Shown piece after piece: positions 1 through 8,322 of a stretch of 64,000 nucleotides of DNA. Each line of letters starts with the position of its first letter. Position 1 is the first letter of the stretch. The stretch is from Burkholderia sp. BCC1644 (lineage in GTDB: Bacteria; Pseudomonadota; Gammaproteobacteria; Burkholderiales; Burkholderiaceae), in the NCBI RefSeq assembly GCF_902833225.1, contig NZ_CADFEI010000009.1, forward strand, positions 186,001 through 250,000, given 5' to 3'. The position numbers and the translations under genes are program-made. The notes under the pieces were generated by a model that did not search any database, was not told where the DNA came from, and worked only from the letters and a program-made list of their open reading frames with translations.

Positions 1-471
1 CCGAAGGATCTCGAGCGTACGCGGTTCGTGGCCGTCGTCGAGGAGGCGATCCACGCGCTGCCGCCCGGCTTCACGCTGGTGCTCGAGGTGACCGAACGCA
101 TCCTGCTCGAAAAGAATGCGCGGACCACCGAAATATTCCATGCGCTTCGGTCGAAAGGCGCGAAGTTCGCGATCGACGATTTCGGCACGCATCACAGCAA
201 TCTCGACATGCTGTCGCGCTTCCCGTTCGACTACGTGAAGATCGACCGGCAGTTCGTCGCGCAGCTGAACGGCGGCGGTGCAGGGCTGATCGAGGGAATC
301 GCGGCCGTCGCGCATCACTACGACCTGAAGATCATCGCGGAAGGCGTGGAGACGGAAGCGCAGCATCGCGCGCTGCACGCGGTCGGGATTCAGTATGCGC
401 AAGGCTATCTGTATCGGCGGCCGCAGCGCGCGGAGAGCCTGAAACGCGATTTCGGGTGGGCGTCGGCGTAG
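1..471 (+). CDS. EAL-domain c-di-GMP phosphodiesterase, C-terminal part
   Basis: The reading frame is open from the first base, so this is the last 156 residues of a longer protein. It carries the second half of an EAL domain, which hydrolyses cyclic di-GMP to pGpG in the cytoplasm. Visible catalytic signatures are LEVTER, the metal-binding FAIDDFGT, VKIDRQF with its catalytic lysine, AEGVET and the terminal QGYLY. The usual DDFGTGYSSL reads DDFGTHHSNL here, a variation after the acidic pair that leaves the metal ligands intact. The N-terminal domains (GGDEF, PAS or membrane sensor) lie outside the window, so the signal it senses cannot be stated. Confidence 0.9.
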   Translation, partial: PKDLERTRFVAVVEEAIHALPPGFTLVLEVTERILLEKNARTTEIFHALRSKGAKFAIDDFGTHHSNLDMLSRFPFDYVKIDRQFVAQLNGGGAGLIEGIAAVAHHYDLKIIAEGVETEAQHRALHAVGIQYAQGYLYRRPQRAESLKRDFGWASA

Positions 472-487
472 CGGCGACGCCGCACGC

Positions 488-1369
488 TCAATCCTGCGCG
501 ACCGTCGCCGGCTCCACGCCTGCCGCTTGCGGACGATACCCGAGCCGCGCGGAAATCGCCTGGCCGGCTTCCTTCAGCAGTGCGACGTAATGCGCTTTCG
601 TATCCGCACCGCAACGCATCGTCGGGAACGACAGCGACAGCCCCGCGATCACGCGATCGAAACGGTCGAACACGGGCACCGCGAGACACAGCAGGCCGTC
701 TTCCTGCTCCTCGTTGTCTTCGCCGTAGCCCTGCTGCCGTACGTGCGGCAGGATGCTCATCACCGCATCCGCCGACGCGAGCGTCTTCGCGGTCGACTTC
801 CTGAACTCGATGCCGGCCAGCACCGCGCGCGCTTCGTCGGGCGTCATCCACGCGAGCAGCACCTTGCCGATCGCGGTGCTGTACAGCGGATTGCGCCGGC
901 CGATCCGCGACTGCATGCGCAGCCCGTAATCGGCGTCGATCTTGTGGATGTAGATGATCGCGTCCTCGTCGAACGCGCCGAGGTGCACGGCTTCGCGCGT
1001 CAGCTGCCCGATGCGGCGCATCTCGAGATCGGCCTCGCGCACGAGGTCCACGCTTTCCAGCGCCTTGCTGCCCAGCTCGAACAGCCGGATTGTCAGCCGG
1101 TAACGGTCGGTCTCGCCTTCCTGCGCGACGTAGCCGAGCGCCTTCAGCGTCTGCAGGAAGCGATGCACCGTCGTCTTCGACATGCCGAGATGCTGCGACA
1201 GGTCGCTGATGCCGATCTCGCGGCGATCGCCGAGCGCGGCGAGGATCGTGAAGACCTTGCCGACGGCCGCGACCGAATCGGCCTTTTCGGCGGACCCTGC
1301 CGCCGACGTGTCGGCTTCGGCCCCCTGGTTCGCCTGATCGCCTTTGCGCTGCCTGGGCGTTGCTGTCAT
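488..1369 (-). CDS. kdgR: IclR-family regulator of 2-keto-3-deoxygluconate catabolism (KdgR)
   Basis: A 293-residue IclR-family repressor with an N-terminal winged helix-turn-helix (about residues 35-100, ISDLSQHLGMSKTTVHRFLQ) and a C-terminal effector-binding domain. As I recall enterobacterial KdgR, the similarity is close throughout, including RIGRRNPLYSTAIGKVLLAW and GYGEDNEEQE. KdgR represses pectin and uronate genes and is released by 2-keto-3-deoxygluconate. The N-terminal extension of about 30 residues is low-complexity and probably disordered. The gene lies 58 bp downstream of kduD on the same strand, so it is likely the last gene of the kduI-kduD-kdgR operon. It probably controls this operon and the divergent kdgT. 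Confidence 0.88.
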   Translation of the reverse strand: MTATPRQRKGDQANQGAEADTSAAGSAEKADSVAAVGKVFTILAALGDRREIGISDLSQHLGMSKTTVHRFLQTLKALGYVAQEGETDRYRLTIRLFELGSKALESVDLVREADLEMRRIGQLTREAVHLGAFDEDAIIYIHKIDADYGLRMQSRIGRRNPLYSTAIGKVLLAWMTPDEARAVLAGIEFRKSTAKTLASADAVMSILPHVRQQGYGEDNEEQEDGLLCLAVPVFDRFDRVIAGLSLSFPTMRCGADTKAHYVALLKEAGQAISARLGYRPQAAGVEPATVAQD

Positions 1370-1427
1370 GTCCGTGAATCCGTGAGTGCGAATCGGGAGA
1401 GCATAACGCGTCCGCCGCGCGGCACGG

Positions 1428-2234
1428 TCAGCGCGCGAGCCACCCGCCGTCGACGGCGAGCGTATGACCGTGCACGTAGTCCGACGCGCGCGATGCGAGA
1501 AACACGGCCGCGCCCGCGAGATCGTCGGGCACGCCCCAGCGGCCGGCCGGGATGCGGCCGAGGATTTCGTCGCTGCGCCGGCTGTCCTCGCGCAATTGCG
1601 CGGTGTTGTCGGTTTCCATATAGCCGGGCGCGATCGCGTTCACGTTGATCCCATGCGCGGCCCATTCGTTCGCGAGCAGGCGCGTCAGCCCCAGCACGCC
1701 GCTTTTCGACGCCGTGTACGACGGCACGCGGATACCGCCCTGGAACGACAGCATCGACGCGACGTTCACGATCTTGCCGCCGCGCCCCTGCCGCACCATC
1801 TGCCGCGCGACGGCCTGCGACAGGAAGAACACGCTCTTCAGGTTCACGTCGATCACGGCGTCCCAGTCGGCCTCGGTGAATTCGAGTGCATCGCAACGAC
1901 GGATCATGCCCGCGTTGTTGACGAGGATGTCGACGTGACCGAACGCATCGACCGCGCCGCCGACGATCCGCTCGACCGGTTCGAGCGTCGACAGATCGGC
2001 GCGCACGTCGACGAAACGCCGACCGGCCGCCTCGACGCACGCCGATGTCTCGGCAGGCGCCGAGCGGTTCGCGCCGACGATGTCGCACCCGGCCGACGCG
2101 AGCGCGACCGCCATCGCCGCGCCGAGCCCCGTGTTGCAGCCGGTGACGATCGCGACCTTGCCGGTCAGGTCGAACAGGCCGGCGAGCGCGGTGCGCGCGT
2201 CGGTGGAAGGCAGATCGGACGTATCGCGTTTCAT
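1428..2234 (-). CDS. kduD: 2-dehydro-3-deoxy-D-gluconate 5-dehydrogenase (KduD)
   Basis: A 268-residue short-chain dehydrogenase that interconverts 2,5-diketo-3-deoxygluconate and 2-keto-3-deoxygluconate with NAD(H), the step after KduI in pectin/glycosaminoglycan breakdown. The Rossmann motif TGCNTGLG is at about residues 31-38, NNAG at 107-110, and the catalytic Ser160, Tyr173 and Lys177 (YTASK) are all present. The segment CDIVGAN and the C-terminal TLAVDGGWLAR are typical of KduD. I chose the ATG at 2234, 4 bp after the kduI stop, which implies translational coupling. An in-frame ATG at 2255 would overlap kduI and add seven residues. Confidence 0.9.
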   Translation of the reverse strand: MKRDTSDLPSTDARTALAGLFDLTGKVAIVTGCNTGLGAAMAVALASAGCDIVGANRSAPAETSACVEAAGRRFVDVRADLSTLEPVERIVGGAVDAFGHVDILVNNAGMIRRCDALEFTEADWDAVIDVNLKSVFFLSQAVARQMVRQGRGGKIVNVASMLSFQGGIRVPSYTASKSGVLGLTRLLANEWAAHGINVNAIAPGYMETDNTAQLREDSRRSDEILGRIPAGRWGVPDDLAGAAVFLASRASDYVHGHTLAVDGGWLAR

Positions 2235-2238
2235 GATG

Positions 2239-3075
2239 TCAGCGCAGGTCGGCAACGGCGATGTGATCCATGTCCTTGAACACCTGGTTCTCGCCGACCA
2301 TCCCCCAGATGAACGTGTACGCCTTCGTGCCGACGCCCGAATGGATCGACCAGCTCGGCGAGATCACCGCCTGCTCGTTGTGCACGACGACGTGGCGCGT
2401 TTCCTGCGGCTCGCCGAGCATGTGGAACACGGCCGCGTCGTCGGCGAGGTTGAAGTAGAAATACACCTCCATCCGGCGCTCGTGCGTATGGCACGGCATC
2501 GTGTTCCACAGGCTGCCGGGTTCGAGCTTCGTCATCCCCATCGACAACTGGCAGGTGGGCAGCACGTCGGGCACGATGAACTTGTAGATCGTTCGGCGGT
2601 TGCTCGTGGCCGCATCGCCGAGCGTTTCGGGCGATGCCTGCGCGAGCGTGATCGTGCGTGTCGGATAGGCCGTGTGCGCGGGCGCGCAGTTCAGATAGAA
2701 CTTCGCGGGATGCGCGCGATCGTCGCTGCCGAACACGACACCCTGCCCGCCTTGCCCGATGTAGATCGCCTCTTCGGTGCCCACCGCATGACGCTGCCCG
2801 TCGACCTCGACCCAGCCGGGCCCGCCGATATTGATCGCCCCCAGTTCGCGACGCTCCAGCAGATGACTCACGCCCATCGCCGCACCGAGCGACGCGGGCA
2901 CCTCGACCGGCCGCGTGGCCGGCCACGCGCCGCCGACGATGATCCGGTCGATGTGGCTGTAGGTGAGCGACAGCGCGTCCGGCGCGAATACGTTCTCCAC
3001 CAGGAAATGCCGGCGCAGGCCGGCCGTATCGAGCGTCTTCGCGTGTTCGCCGTGTATGCCCTGTCGCACTTCCAT
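2239..3075 (-). CDS. kduI: 5-keto-4-deoxyuronate isomerase (KduI)
   Basis: A 278-residue cupin isomerase converting 5-keto-4-deoxyuronate to 2,5-diketo-3-deoxygluconate. Length and start ([17 protein letters not shown]) match the enterobacterial enzyme. The zinc ligands known from E. coli KduI fall at identical positions: His196, His198, Glu203 (CHTHERRME) and His245. An open frame continues upstream to 3189, but the ATG at 3075 has a GGAGA ribosome site and begins with the conserved residues, so the longer start is rejected. It is first in the operon with kduD and kdgR and divergent from kdgT. Confidence 0.95.
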   Translation of the reverse strand: MEVRQGIHGEHAKTLDTAGLRRHFLVENVFAPDALSLTYSHIDRIIVGGAWPATRPVEVPASLGAAMGVSHLLERRELGAINIGGPGWVEVDGQRHAVGTEEAIYIGQGGQGVVFGSDDRAHPAKFYLNCAPAHTAYPTRTITLAQASPETLGDAATSNRRTIYKFIVPDVLPTCQLSMGMTKLEPGSLWNTMPCHTHERRMEVYFYFNLADDAAVFHMLGEPQETRHVVVHNEQAVISPSWSIHSGVGTKAYTFIWGMVGENQVFKDMDHIAVADLR

Positions 3076-3162
3076 GCCGGTTCTCCGTGGGGATTGAATG
3101 TGCCGCCAGCCTCCGCAACGGCGGCGGTCATACGATGAATTGAAGCACAGATTCCACAAATA

Positions 3163-3177
3163 CGGAACGTCGATCCG
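3163..3177. promoter_or_regulatory. Candidate operator CGGA-N7-TCCG, kduI side
   Basis: Inverted repeat CGGA-ACGTCGA-TCCG, 88 bp upstream of the kduI start. It overlaps a second, offset repeat (TTCC-N8-GGAA, 3152-3167). A sister copy with the same arms and spacer is at 3272-3286. IclR-type regulators bind short inverted repeats, so both are candidate KdgR sites; the assignment is inference. Confidence 0.4.
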
Positions 3178-3271
3178 AAAACAAAGCACGGCGCAGCAGC
3201 CCTTAAATTCCCTTTTTTATCAGCATTTTATGACGATACGGGTATACGACTACCCATCAATCTATCAAAAT

Positions 3272-3286
3272 CGGACCATCGTTCCG
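3272..3286. promoter_or_regulatory. Candidate operator CGGA-N7-TCCG, kdgT side
   Basis: Inverted repeat CGGA-CCATCGT-TCCG (one base pair longer on each side, T/A), 70 bp upstream of the kdgT start. It has the same arms and spacing as the copy at 3163-3177. The 280-bp kduI-kdgT gap is AT-rich and holds both divergent promoters; TATAGT at 3297-3302 is a possible kdgT -10 box. Confidence 0.4.
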
Positions 3287-3355
3287 AATCATGTTCTATA
3301 GTCAGTCAGCAGACATCATTCGACAACGGGACGCATCGACGTCCACGGAGGAGAC

Positions 3356-4375
3356 GTGAAGCTGAAACAGGCCATCGACCGCATTCCAGGCGGGCTCATG
3401 CTGGTCCCGATGCTGCTCGGCGCGTGCGTGCACACGTTCGCGCCGAACGCCGGGAAGTACTTCGGCTCGTTCACCAACGGCCTGATCGCGGGCACGGTGC
3501 CGATCCTCGCCGTCTGGTTCTTCTGCATGGGCGCGACGATCAACCTGCGCGCGACCGGTGTCGTGCTGCGCAAATCCGGCACGCTGCTCGCGACGAAGAT
3601 CGTGGTCGCGTGGCTGGCGACCTTGATCGCCGCGCAGTTCATCCCGGACGAAGGCATCCGCACGGGCCTCTTCGCCGGCCTGTCGTTGCTCGCGATCACG
3701 ACGTCGATGGACATGACCAACGGCGGCCTCTATGCGGCCGTGATGCAGCAGTACGGCAGCAAGGAAGAAGCCGGCGCGTTCGTGCTGATGTCGATCGAAT
3801 CGGGGCCGCTCGTCAGCATGCTGATCCTCGGCGCGGCCGGCGTCGCGGTGTTCGAGACGCGGCTGTTCGTCGGCGCCGTGCTGCCGTTCCTGATCGGCTT
3901 CACGCTCGGCAACCTCGATGAAGACCTGCGCGAGCTGTTCGGGCGCTGCGTGCATCCGCTGATCCCGTTCTTCGGCTTCGCGCTCGGCAACGGCATCGAT
4001 CTCAACGTGATCGCGAAGAGCGGGCTGCCGGGCATCGCGCTCGGGCTCGCGGTGATCGTCGTGACGGGTGCGCCGCTGATTCTGGCGGACAAGTTGCTTG
4101 GCGGCGGTAACGGAACCGCCGGGCTTGCCGCGTCGTCGACGGCCGGCGCCGCGGTCGCGAACCCGGCGATCATCGGCGAGATGATTCCGAAGTTCAAACC
4201 GATGGTGCCGGCCGCGACGGCGATCGTCGCGACGGCTTGCCTCGTGACGGCGATTCTCGTGCCGATCCTGACGGCGATGTGGGCGAAGCGGGCGGCGAGA
4301 ATGTCAGGGGTACAGATTATCGTTGCGGCGCGAGCGGGGCATGGCGCGCCGATCGAACATGAGGGGCATGTTTGA
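3356..4375 (+). CDS. kdgT: 2-keto-3-deoxygluconate permease (KdgT)
   Basis: A 339-residue inner-membrane proton symporter of the KdgT family that imports 2-keto-3-deoxygluconate. It has about ten hydrophobic helices and family-typical stretches such as [38 protein letters not shown] and [14 protein letters not shown]. The start is a GTG at 3356 preceded by GGAGGAG at 3347-3353. It is transcribed divergently from kduI. The last 20 or so residues (after KRAARMSG) look unrelated to the family, and the DNA there runs into a tRNA-like stretch at 4353-4408. The C-terminus may therefore have been altered by a past insertion or deletion. Confidence 0.92.
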   Translation: MKLKQAIDRIPGGLMLVPMLLGACVHTFAPNAGKYFGSFTNGLIAGTVPILAVWFFCMGATINLRATGVVLRKSGTLLATKIVVAWLATLIAAQFIPDEGIRTGLFAGLSLLAITTSMDMTNGGLYAAVMQQYGSKEEAGAFVLMSIESGPLVSMLILGAAGVAVFETRLFVGAVLPFLIGFTLGNLDEDLRELFGRCVHPLIPFFGFALGNGIDLNVIAKSGLPGIALGLAVIVVTGAPLILADKLLGGGNGTAGLAASSTAGAAVANPAIIGEMIPKFKPMVPAATAIVATACLVTAILVPILTAMWAKRAARMSGVQIIVAARAGHGAPIEHEGHV

Positions 4376-4381
4376 CGTGGT

Positions 4382-4408
4382 GCCGGTTCGAGTCTGGTCC
4401 CCGGCACC
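4382..4408 (+). other. tRNA-Leu-like 3' end (T-arm and acceptor remnant)
   Basis: GCCGG-TTCGAGT-CTGGT forms a T-arm with two G-U pairs and is followed by CCCCGGCACC, very like the 3' end of bacterial tRNA-Leu. A hairpin (AACATG-AGGGG-CATGTT, 4356-4372) sits where an anticodon arm would be. No matching 5' acceptor strand or D-arm is visible, so this is not a functional tRNA as far as I can see. It may be a degraded tRNA or a leftover attachment site. Confidence 0.3.
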
Positions 4409-4444
4409 CGCTTCGAGTCGACCCATGTTCGATGGCATGAAAAC

Positions 4445-4476
4445 CCCGGGAAATCGAAGCGTTTCCCGGGTTTTTT
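4445..4476. terminator. Rho-independent terminator after kdgT
   Basis: A perfect 9-bp stem, CCCGGGAAA / TTTCCCGGG, with an 8-nt loop and six Ts. A short A-run (4439-4443) precedes the stem, so it could also serve the NTF2-like gene arriving on the minus strand. Confidence 0.85.
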
Positions 4477-4523
4477 GTTCGTTGATGTTTGCGCGGACTC
4501 TGTCGCATCCGCAGCGCGGCGCT

Positions 4524-4898
4524 TCAGTCGAACGTACGCACGATGGCAGACGCCTTGTTTGCAATCAGCCAACTGCCTTCCACCTTGTGTATGGCGAAGT
4601 GATCGTTGAACAGCCTGTTCCCGATCCGCACCCGCACCGTGGCCGTTGAAAGGCTGTCCGAGATGTTTTCCATCGAGAGGATCGCCTCGTCTCTTGGCGC
4701 GCCGGTTGAGCGGGGACTCGGCCTCCCGTTGATGAGCGCCGCATACTCCGACGACGACAGGGTGCGCAGCCGGCCTTCATCCAGCCACTGAATCAGGCAG
4801 CTCGGGTGAAAGACCTTGTTGAAGTCACGGCTCTGCGGCTCATAAGCCAAATTGAAATAATCCTCGATCAAGGCGACGACAGCTTGGGTCTGGGTCAT
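4524..4898 (-). CDS. Nuclear transport factor 2-like (SnoaL-type) small protein
   Basis: A 124-residue protein with the alpha+beta layout of the NTF2-like superfamily: an N-terminal helix (VVALIEDYFNLAYE), a central HPSCLIQWLDEG stretch and C-terminal strands ending VEGSWLIANKASA. Such proteins are small cytoplasmic enzymes or ligand-binding proteins; the substrate cannot be predicted here. The open frame extends upstream to 5180, but the ATG at 4898 follows a good GAGGAAAG ribosome site. It is divergent from the LysR gene at 5001, which probably regulates it. Confidence 0.7.
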   Translation of the reverse strand: MTQTQAVVALIEDYFNLAYEPQSRDFNKVFHPSCLIQWLDEGRLRTLSSSEYAALINGRPSPRSTGAPRDEAILSMENISDSLSTATVRVRIGNRLFNDHFAIHKVEGSWLIANKASAIVRTFD

Positions 4899-4914
4899 GA
4901 CTGGCTTTCCTCGG

Positions 4915-4939
4915 TAGTGAACGGCTCGTATAGTGAGCG
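4915..4939. promoter_or_regulatory. Direct repeat TAGTGA(A/G)CG in the NTF2-like/lysR intergenic region
   Basis: TAGTGAACG at 4915-4923 and TAGTGAGCG at 4931-4939, 16 bp apart, lie in the 102-bp gap between the two divergent starts. They are candidate half-sites for the LysR protein encoded at 5001; inference from position only. Confidence 0.3.
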
Positions 4940-5000
4940 ATCGTCCTCGCCTCGGATACGGCGGCCCGGTTATCGCTGCCATTACAGGAACACATCGATC

Positions 5001-5981
5001 ATGGAAGACCTCGACGGAGGACTGGTAAGCGGCTTGCTTGTCCTTGCAGCCGTTGCCGAATCCGGGAGCTTTGGCCGTGCCGCATCTCGTCTTGGCAAGA
5101 CCCAGCCTGCGGTCAGTCGCGCCATTCAGCGACTGGAGGACCGCCTGCACGCGAAGCTCGTGCATCGCACCAGCCGGCACGTCGAAGTGACGGACGCGGG
5201 CCGCGAGCTGTTGTCAAAGGTGCTGCCGTTGCTCCAGGGAATCGAAGAGGCGACCGCCGGCGCCTCTGGCCAGACCTCGATCGTCAACGGAACGCTCCGT
5301 GTGGCATGCGATGCCGCGTTCGCCCGCCTGGTGCTGGCGCCGGAGCTGGCCCAGTTCATGAAGGATTACCCTGCTCTACATCTGAAGCTGGAAACCAGGA
5401 ACGACCTGTCGGACCTCGTCAGCGACGGATTCGATCTCGCCATCCGGTTTGGAGCGCCAACCGTTTCCACTTTGATCTGTCGCAGGCTGTACAGTCCGCG
5501 GGTGCTGACAGTGGCCGCACCGTCCTACCTGGAGCAACGCGGTCGACCGAGGTCGCCGCAGGATCTGGTCGACGACGGCCATGAATGCATCCTGGCCATC
5601 GATCCGGCTACCGGTCGACCCTTCGACTGGGAGTTCTGGCGTGACGACGAGAAAGTGAAAGTGTCCGTCAGCGGCAACCTGACCGTCACGGATGCAGGAA
5701 CGAAAATCGGCGCGTGCGTTGCGGGCTTCGGGATCGCTCAGATAATCGACCTCGGAATCGATGCGCACCTGCGTGCCGGCACGCTGGAGCCGATTCTGAC
5801 GGACTGGTGCGACGAGACGTTCCCTCTTTATGTCTACTATCCCAGTCGAAATCACGTTCCGGCCAAGGTGAGAGCATTCATCGACTTTGTCGTCGGGATG
5901 ATGCCCGGGCTGCAGTCAAAGGGCGATGGCGCTTGCGAGCGGCCGTCATCGGCCGTGCTCGCAACGTTGCATCGCGAATAG
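5001..5981 (+). CDS. LysR-family transcriptional regulator
   Basis: A 326-residue LysR-type regulator. The winged helix-turn-helix is at about residues 8-68 (GSFGRAASRLGKTQPAVSRAIQRLEDRLHAKL) and is followed by the periplasmic-binding-protein-like effector domain. The C-terminal domain resembles the CrgA/PtxR-like group (VSDGFDLAIRFG, FDWEFWRD). The ATG at 5001, with AGGAA upstream, begins the conserved region; earlier in-frame ATGs from 4806 are rejected. It is divergent from the NTF2-like gene, its most likely target. The inducer is not predictable. Confidence 0.88.
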   Translation: MEDLDGGLVSGLLVLAAVAESGSFGRAASRLGKTQPAVSRAIQRLEDRLHAKLVHRTSRHVEVTDAGRELLSKVLPLLQGIEEATAGASGQTSIVNGTLRVACDAAFARLVLAPELAQFMKDYPALHLKLETRNDLSDLVSDGFDLAIRFGAPTVSTLICRRLYSPRVLTVAAPSYLEQRGRPRSPQDLVDDGHECILAIDPATGRPFDWEFWRDDEKVKVSVSGNLTVTDAGTKIGACVAGFGIAQIIDLGIDAHLRAGTLEPILTDWCDETFPLYVYYPSRNHVPAKVRAFIDFVVGMMPGLQSKGDGACERPSSAVLATLHRE

Positions 5982-6078
5982 TCCTCTTTCCGACGCACCT
6001 CCAGCCAACGGCCCCGAGAAGTCGGCACGCCAGTCGGCCCGCGCGGGATCGCGCGTCGCCCTCCCCCGCGTTCGGCTT

Positions 6079-6996
6079 CTACGGCGAAGGCATCCCGCGA
6101 GGCGTTTCGACAGTGCCGCGGCTCACGGGAGCGTAGAACACGCGGAACCACACCCAATGGGCGACGAAGGCCCCGCCGAGAAGAACGATCGCCATCATCC
6201 CGGACAACACGGCCATTCCACGCACGCCGCCAAGCAACTGCAACGCCAGATAGAACAGAACCGCGGTGGATGCCATTGCCGCAAGCGACGCGCCCAGCCA
6301 ACGCCAGCCGTGCAGTCGAACGAGATCGCGAGGCAGGCCGAGCCTCGCGCCCGCAAAGATCAGCGCCGCGGGAACCACCAACGCGCCAACGTAGCTGAAC
6401 ATCACGCGCATGAGGTCGTCGTCGAAGGTGTCGAGCAGCATCGGCACTGTCTGCGTCATCAAAAGCAGCCATACGCTTGCGAACAGCCAGGCCGCGAGGC
6501 CTGCGATGTACCGCGTCGCGTGACCGCGGGGCGCATCGGGTAACGCGTCGTTGCGAAACATGCGCGTGACGAACCACCACGCAAGCCAGGCCACGATTGC
6601 ATACAGGACGGCACTCACCGGCGGGATGAGCTTCAAGGTGGCCGTCAGATGCATGCCGTTGCCGGCCACGCTCACCACGACCATCTGGATGATGAATATC
6701 TGCGCGATCTGCCAGATCAGCAGGCATAACGCGTAGGCCGCCAGCAGCCGTGCGGGGCGACGGAACGCGAGCTGATCGCGTTGCTCGCCGTGCCAGCGAA
6801 CGATCAGATACACCAGACCGGTTCGAAACACCAGGTTCTGGATGAAACTGGTCAACTGAATAGCCACCATCTGCGAGTCTAGCGAGAACCTCGTCAACTG
6901 CACGTAGAGGCCGGAGAGAAACAGCACGGTAATGATGAACGCTGCGACGAGAGCTGCCGCGCCAGGTAGCGAGACGGGCCGGTTGGGTGAATTCAT
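6079..6996 (-). CDS. Multi-pass membrane protein of unknown function
   Basis: A 305-residue integral membrane protein with about eight hydrophobic segments, for example near residues 10-30, 55-70, 80-115, 130-150, 175-195, 205-225, 240-260 and 265-290. I do not recognise the family. Loops are short and polar, and there is no signal peptide. The ATG at 6996 has GCGGAG upstream. An upstream in-frame ATG at 7044 is rejected because the DNA there is the remnant of the neighbouring immunity gene (see 7054-7203). It is convergent with the LysR gene. Possibly a stress or lipid-related membrane protein, but nothing in the sequence decides this. Confidence 0.65.
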   Translation of the reverse strand: MNSPNRPVSLPGAAALVAAFIITVLFLSGLYVQLTRFSLDSQMVAIQLTSFIQNLVFRTGLVYLIVRWHGEQRDQLAFRRPARLLAAYALCLLIWQIAQIFIIQMVVVSVAGNGMHLTATLKLIPPVSAVLYAIVAWLAWWFVTRMFRNDALPDAPRGHATRYIAGLAAWLFASVWLLLMTQTVPMLLDTFDDDLMRVMFSYVGALVVPAALIFAGARLGLPRDLVRLHGWRWLGASLAAMASTAVLFYLALQLLGGVRGMAVLSGMMAIVLLGGAFVAHWVWFRVFYAPVSRGTVETPRGMPSP

Positions 6997-7053
6997 GTGG
7001 ACTCCGCGGTCGATGTGGTTGTCAGTTGTACGGCGCCAGGCCAATCGGGTGAG

Positions 7054-7203
7054 GGACGGTAACGCGTCGCGCTTGTGAAACCGGTGTGGTCCGTAGTCAA
7101 GCTCGCCGGTTCCTGGTTTCGTGTGTCAGCTTGCGAGCAAGTTTGGTCGGTACATGGCCGTATCCTGCGGCAGGCAGGATGCGATGTTTTCTGGTTGGTC
7201 AGT
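7054..7203 (-). pseudogene. Decayed 3' tail of the second immunity gene
   Basis: Past the TAG stop at 7204-7206, the minus strand still aligns with the C-terminal coding part of the paralogue at 8323-9630. TDQPENIASCLPQDT matches TDQSESVASRLPLGT. A 2-nt deletion then shifts the frame, and further on RFHKRDALPS matches RFLKGDALPS. The lost part corresponds to about 90 residues of the paralogue, including the SCPEDGVW and RRFLKGDALP motifs. This shows that the shorter gene arose by a nonsense mutation and later decay. Confidence 0.8.
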
Positions 7204-8241
7204 CTATGAAGACTTGTCTGCCGATCCCGGAAGCGGCAGCCCCGTCGCGGGATCGAGATGCTTGGCTTTCGCCATCTTGTCGATGAGTTCGTCAGAGGGC
7301 TTCTGCGGTGGCGTGGCTGCATTCTGTTCTTTTTGCCATTGGAAGGTGCCATCCCAAGGGGGAAGCTTTGCGGGTGGTAGGGGAACGATCTTGTCGATGT
7401 CGGGGACTTTGGGGTAGCGGCTCTCGTTACTATCGAGAAAATTACCAATCGAACGATAACGACGCGAGCGTTCTGGATCATGTGCAAGCGCAAGGTACGA
7501 AAGACGATCTGATGCTTCGCGTCCATTGAATCCGTCTTCGAGCGCCAATGCAGCTTGAGCACTCCCGGCCTTCACACCTCTTTGAAAATATGAAACGGCA
7601 TCCGAATATTTGGAATCGTTTTTTAAGTTTATCCCCAAATAATTTGCTGCATCTCCATTACCTTGATCGGCTGCGCACTGCCTCATTTGAAGCGCAATCT
7701 CGGGAGCTCGATCATGCGGCGCTAGCTGCTCGGCAACATATGTTTGTGCTTCAGGACTTCCCATGTCAGCAGCCTTTCTGAAATACCGCAAGGCCATCTC
7801 GGTATCCTGCTTCAAACCATAGCCGACTTCGAGATAGTGCCCGATGTCGTAATACCCACCTGGCACCCCTTCATCAATCAGCTTGGTTGCGAACGCAATC
7901 GTCTCTTTTGCCGCGTCAGGCGAACTAGCCAATCCTTGCGAAACGAGCTTCTGTGCATTCGTATTGGCTTTGAAGTGACCGTATGCCGCCGCGATACGAT
8001 AGTAGCGCGCGATGTCGTTGAAATTCTTCTCTCCCTGCTGCTTCTGAAGGTATCGACCATACTGAAACAGCTTGTCGGCTTCCGGATCGACGGCCGGCAG
8101 ATAGTTGACCTCGTGCACGCAGGTGAAAGCAAGATTCAGACGTACCGCACTCACGTCAGGCAACGGACTCGTAGCATTCTCGCGCTTCGAGCACGCCGCC
8201 AACAGGCACGAAATAAGCAAGACGATAGACGTTCCACGCAT
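7204..8241 (-). CDS. Sel1-repeat lipoprotein, truncated T6SS immunity paralogue
   Basis: A 345-residue lipoprotein. It begins with a lipoprotein signal (ISCLLAAC lipobox, cysteine near residue 17) and continues with Sel1/TPR-like helical repeats (YYRIAAAYGHFKAN, GYYDIGHYLEVGYG, YFRKAADMGSPEAQ). It ends in a DUF6396-like segment (WQKEQNAATPPQKPSDELIDKMAK). It is a paralogue of the gene at 8323-9630 and ends early: a CAG codon there is TAG here, removing about 90 residues. Sel1-type proteins encoded beside Tle5 phospholipases act as periplasmic immunity proteins. Whether this shorter copy still protects is unknown. The ATG at 8241 is preceded by a short segment copied from the end of the effector gene. 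Confidence 0.8.
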   Translation of the reverse strand: MRGTSIVLLISCLLAACSKRENATSPLPDVSAVRLNLAFTCVHEVNYLPAVDPEADKLFQYGRYLQKQQGEKNFNDIARYYRIAAAYGHFKANTNAQKLVSQGLASSPDAAKETIAFATKLIDEGVPGGYYDIGHYLEVGYGLKQDTEMALRYFRKAADMGSPEAQTYVAEQLAPHDRAPEIALQMRQCAADQGNGDAANYLGINLKNDSKYSDAVSYFQRGVKAGSAQAALALEDGFNGREASDRLSYLALAHDPERSRRYRSIGNFLDSNESRYPKVPDIDKIVPLPPAKLPPWDGTFQWQKEQNAATPPQKPSDELIDKMAKAKHLDPATGLPLPGSADKSS

Positions 8242-8322
8242 GCTCAATCGAGCCTGCTTCGTGTGGCCGTCATCGCGCGAGCGATTGGCCACACAGCCAA
8301 ACAGCCAAACAGCATGAGTCGA

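Noticed and set aside
4382..4408. Functional tRNA-Leu gene
   Set aside because: Only the T-arm and 3' acceptor are convincing; no paired 5' acceptor or D-arm could be found.
6997..7044. Upstream start for the membrane protein at 7044
   Set aside because: This segment lies just beyond the decayed immunity gene tail and lacks a ribosome site; the ATG at 6996 has one.
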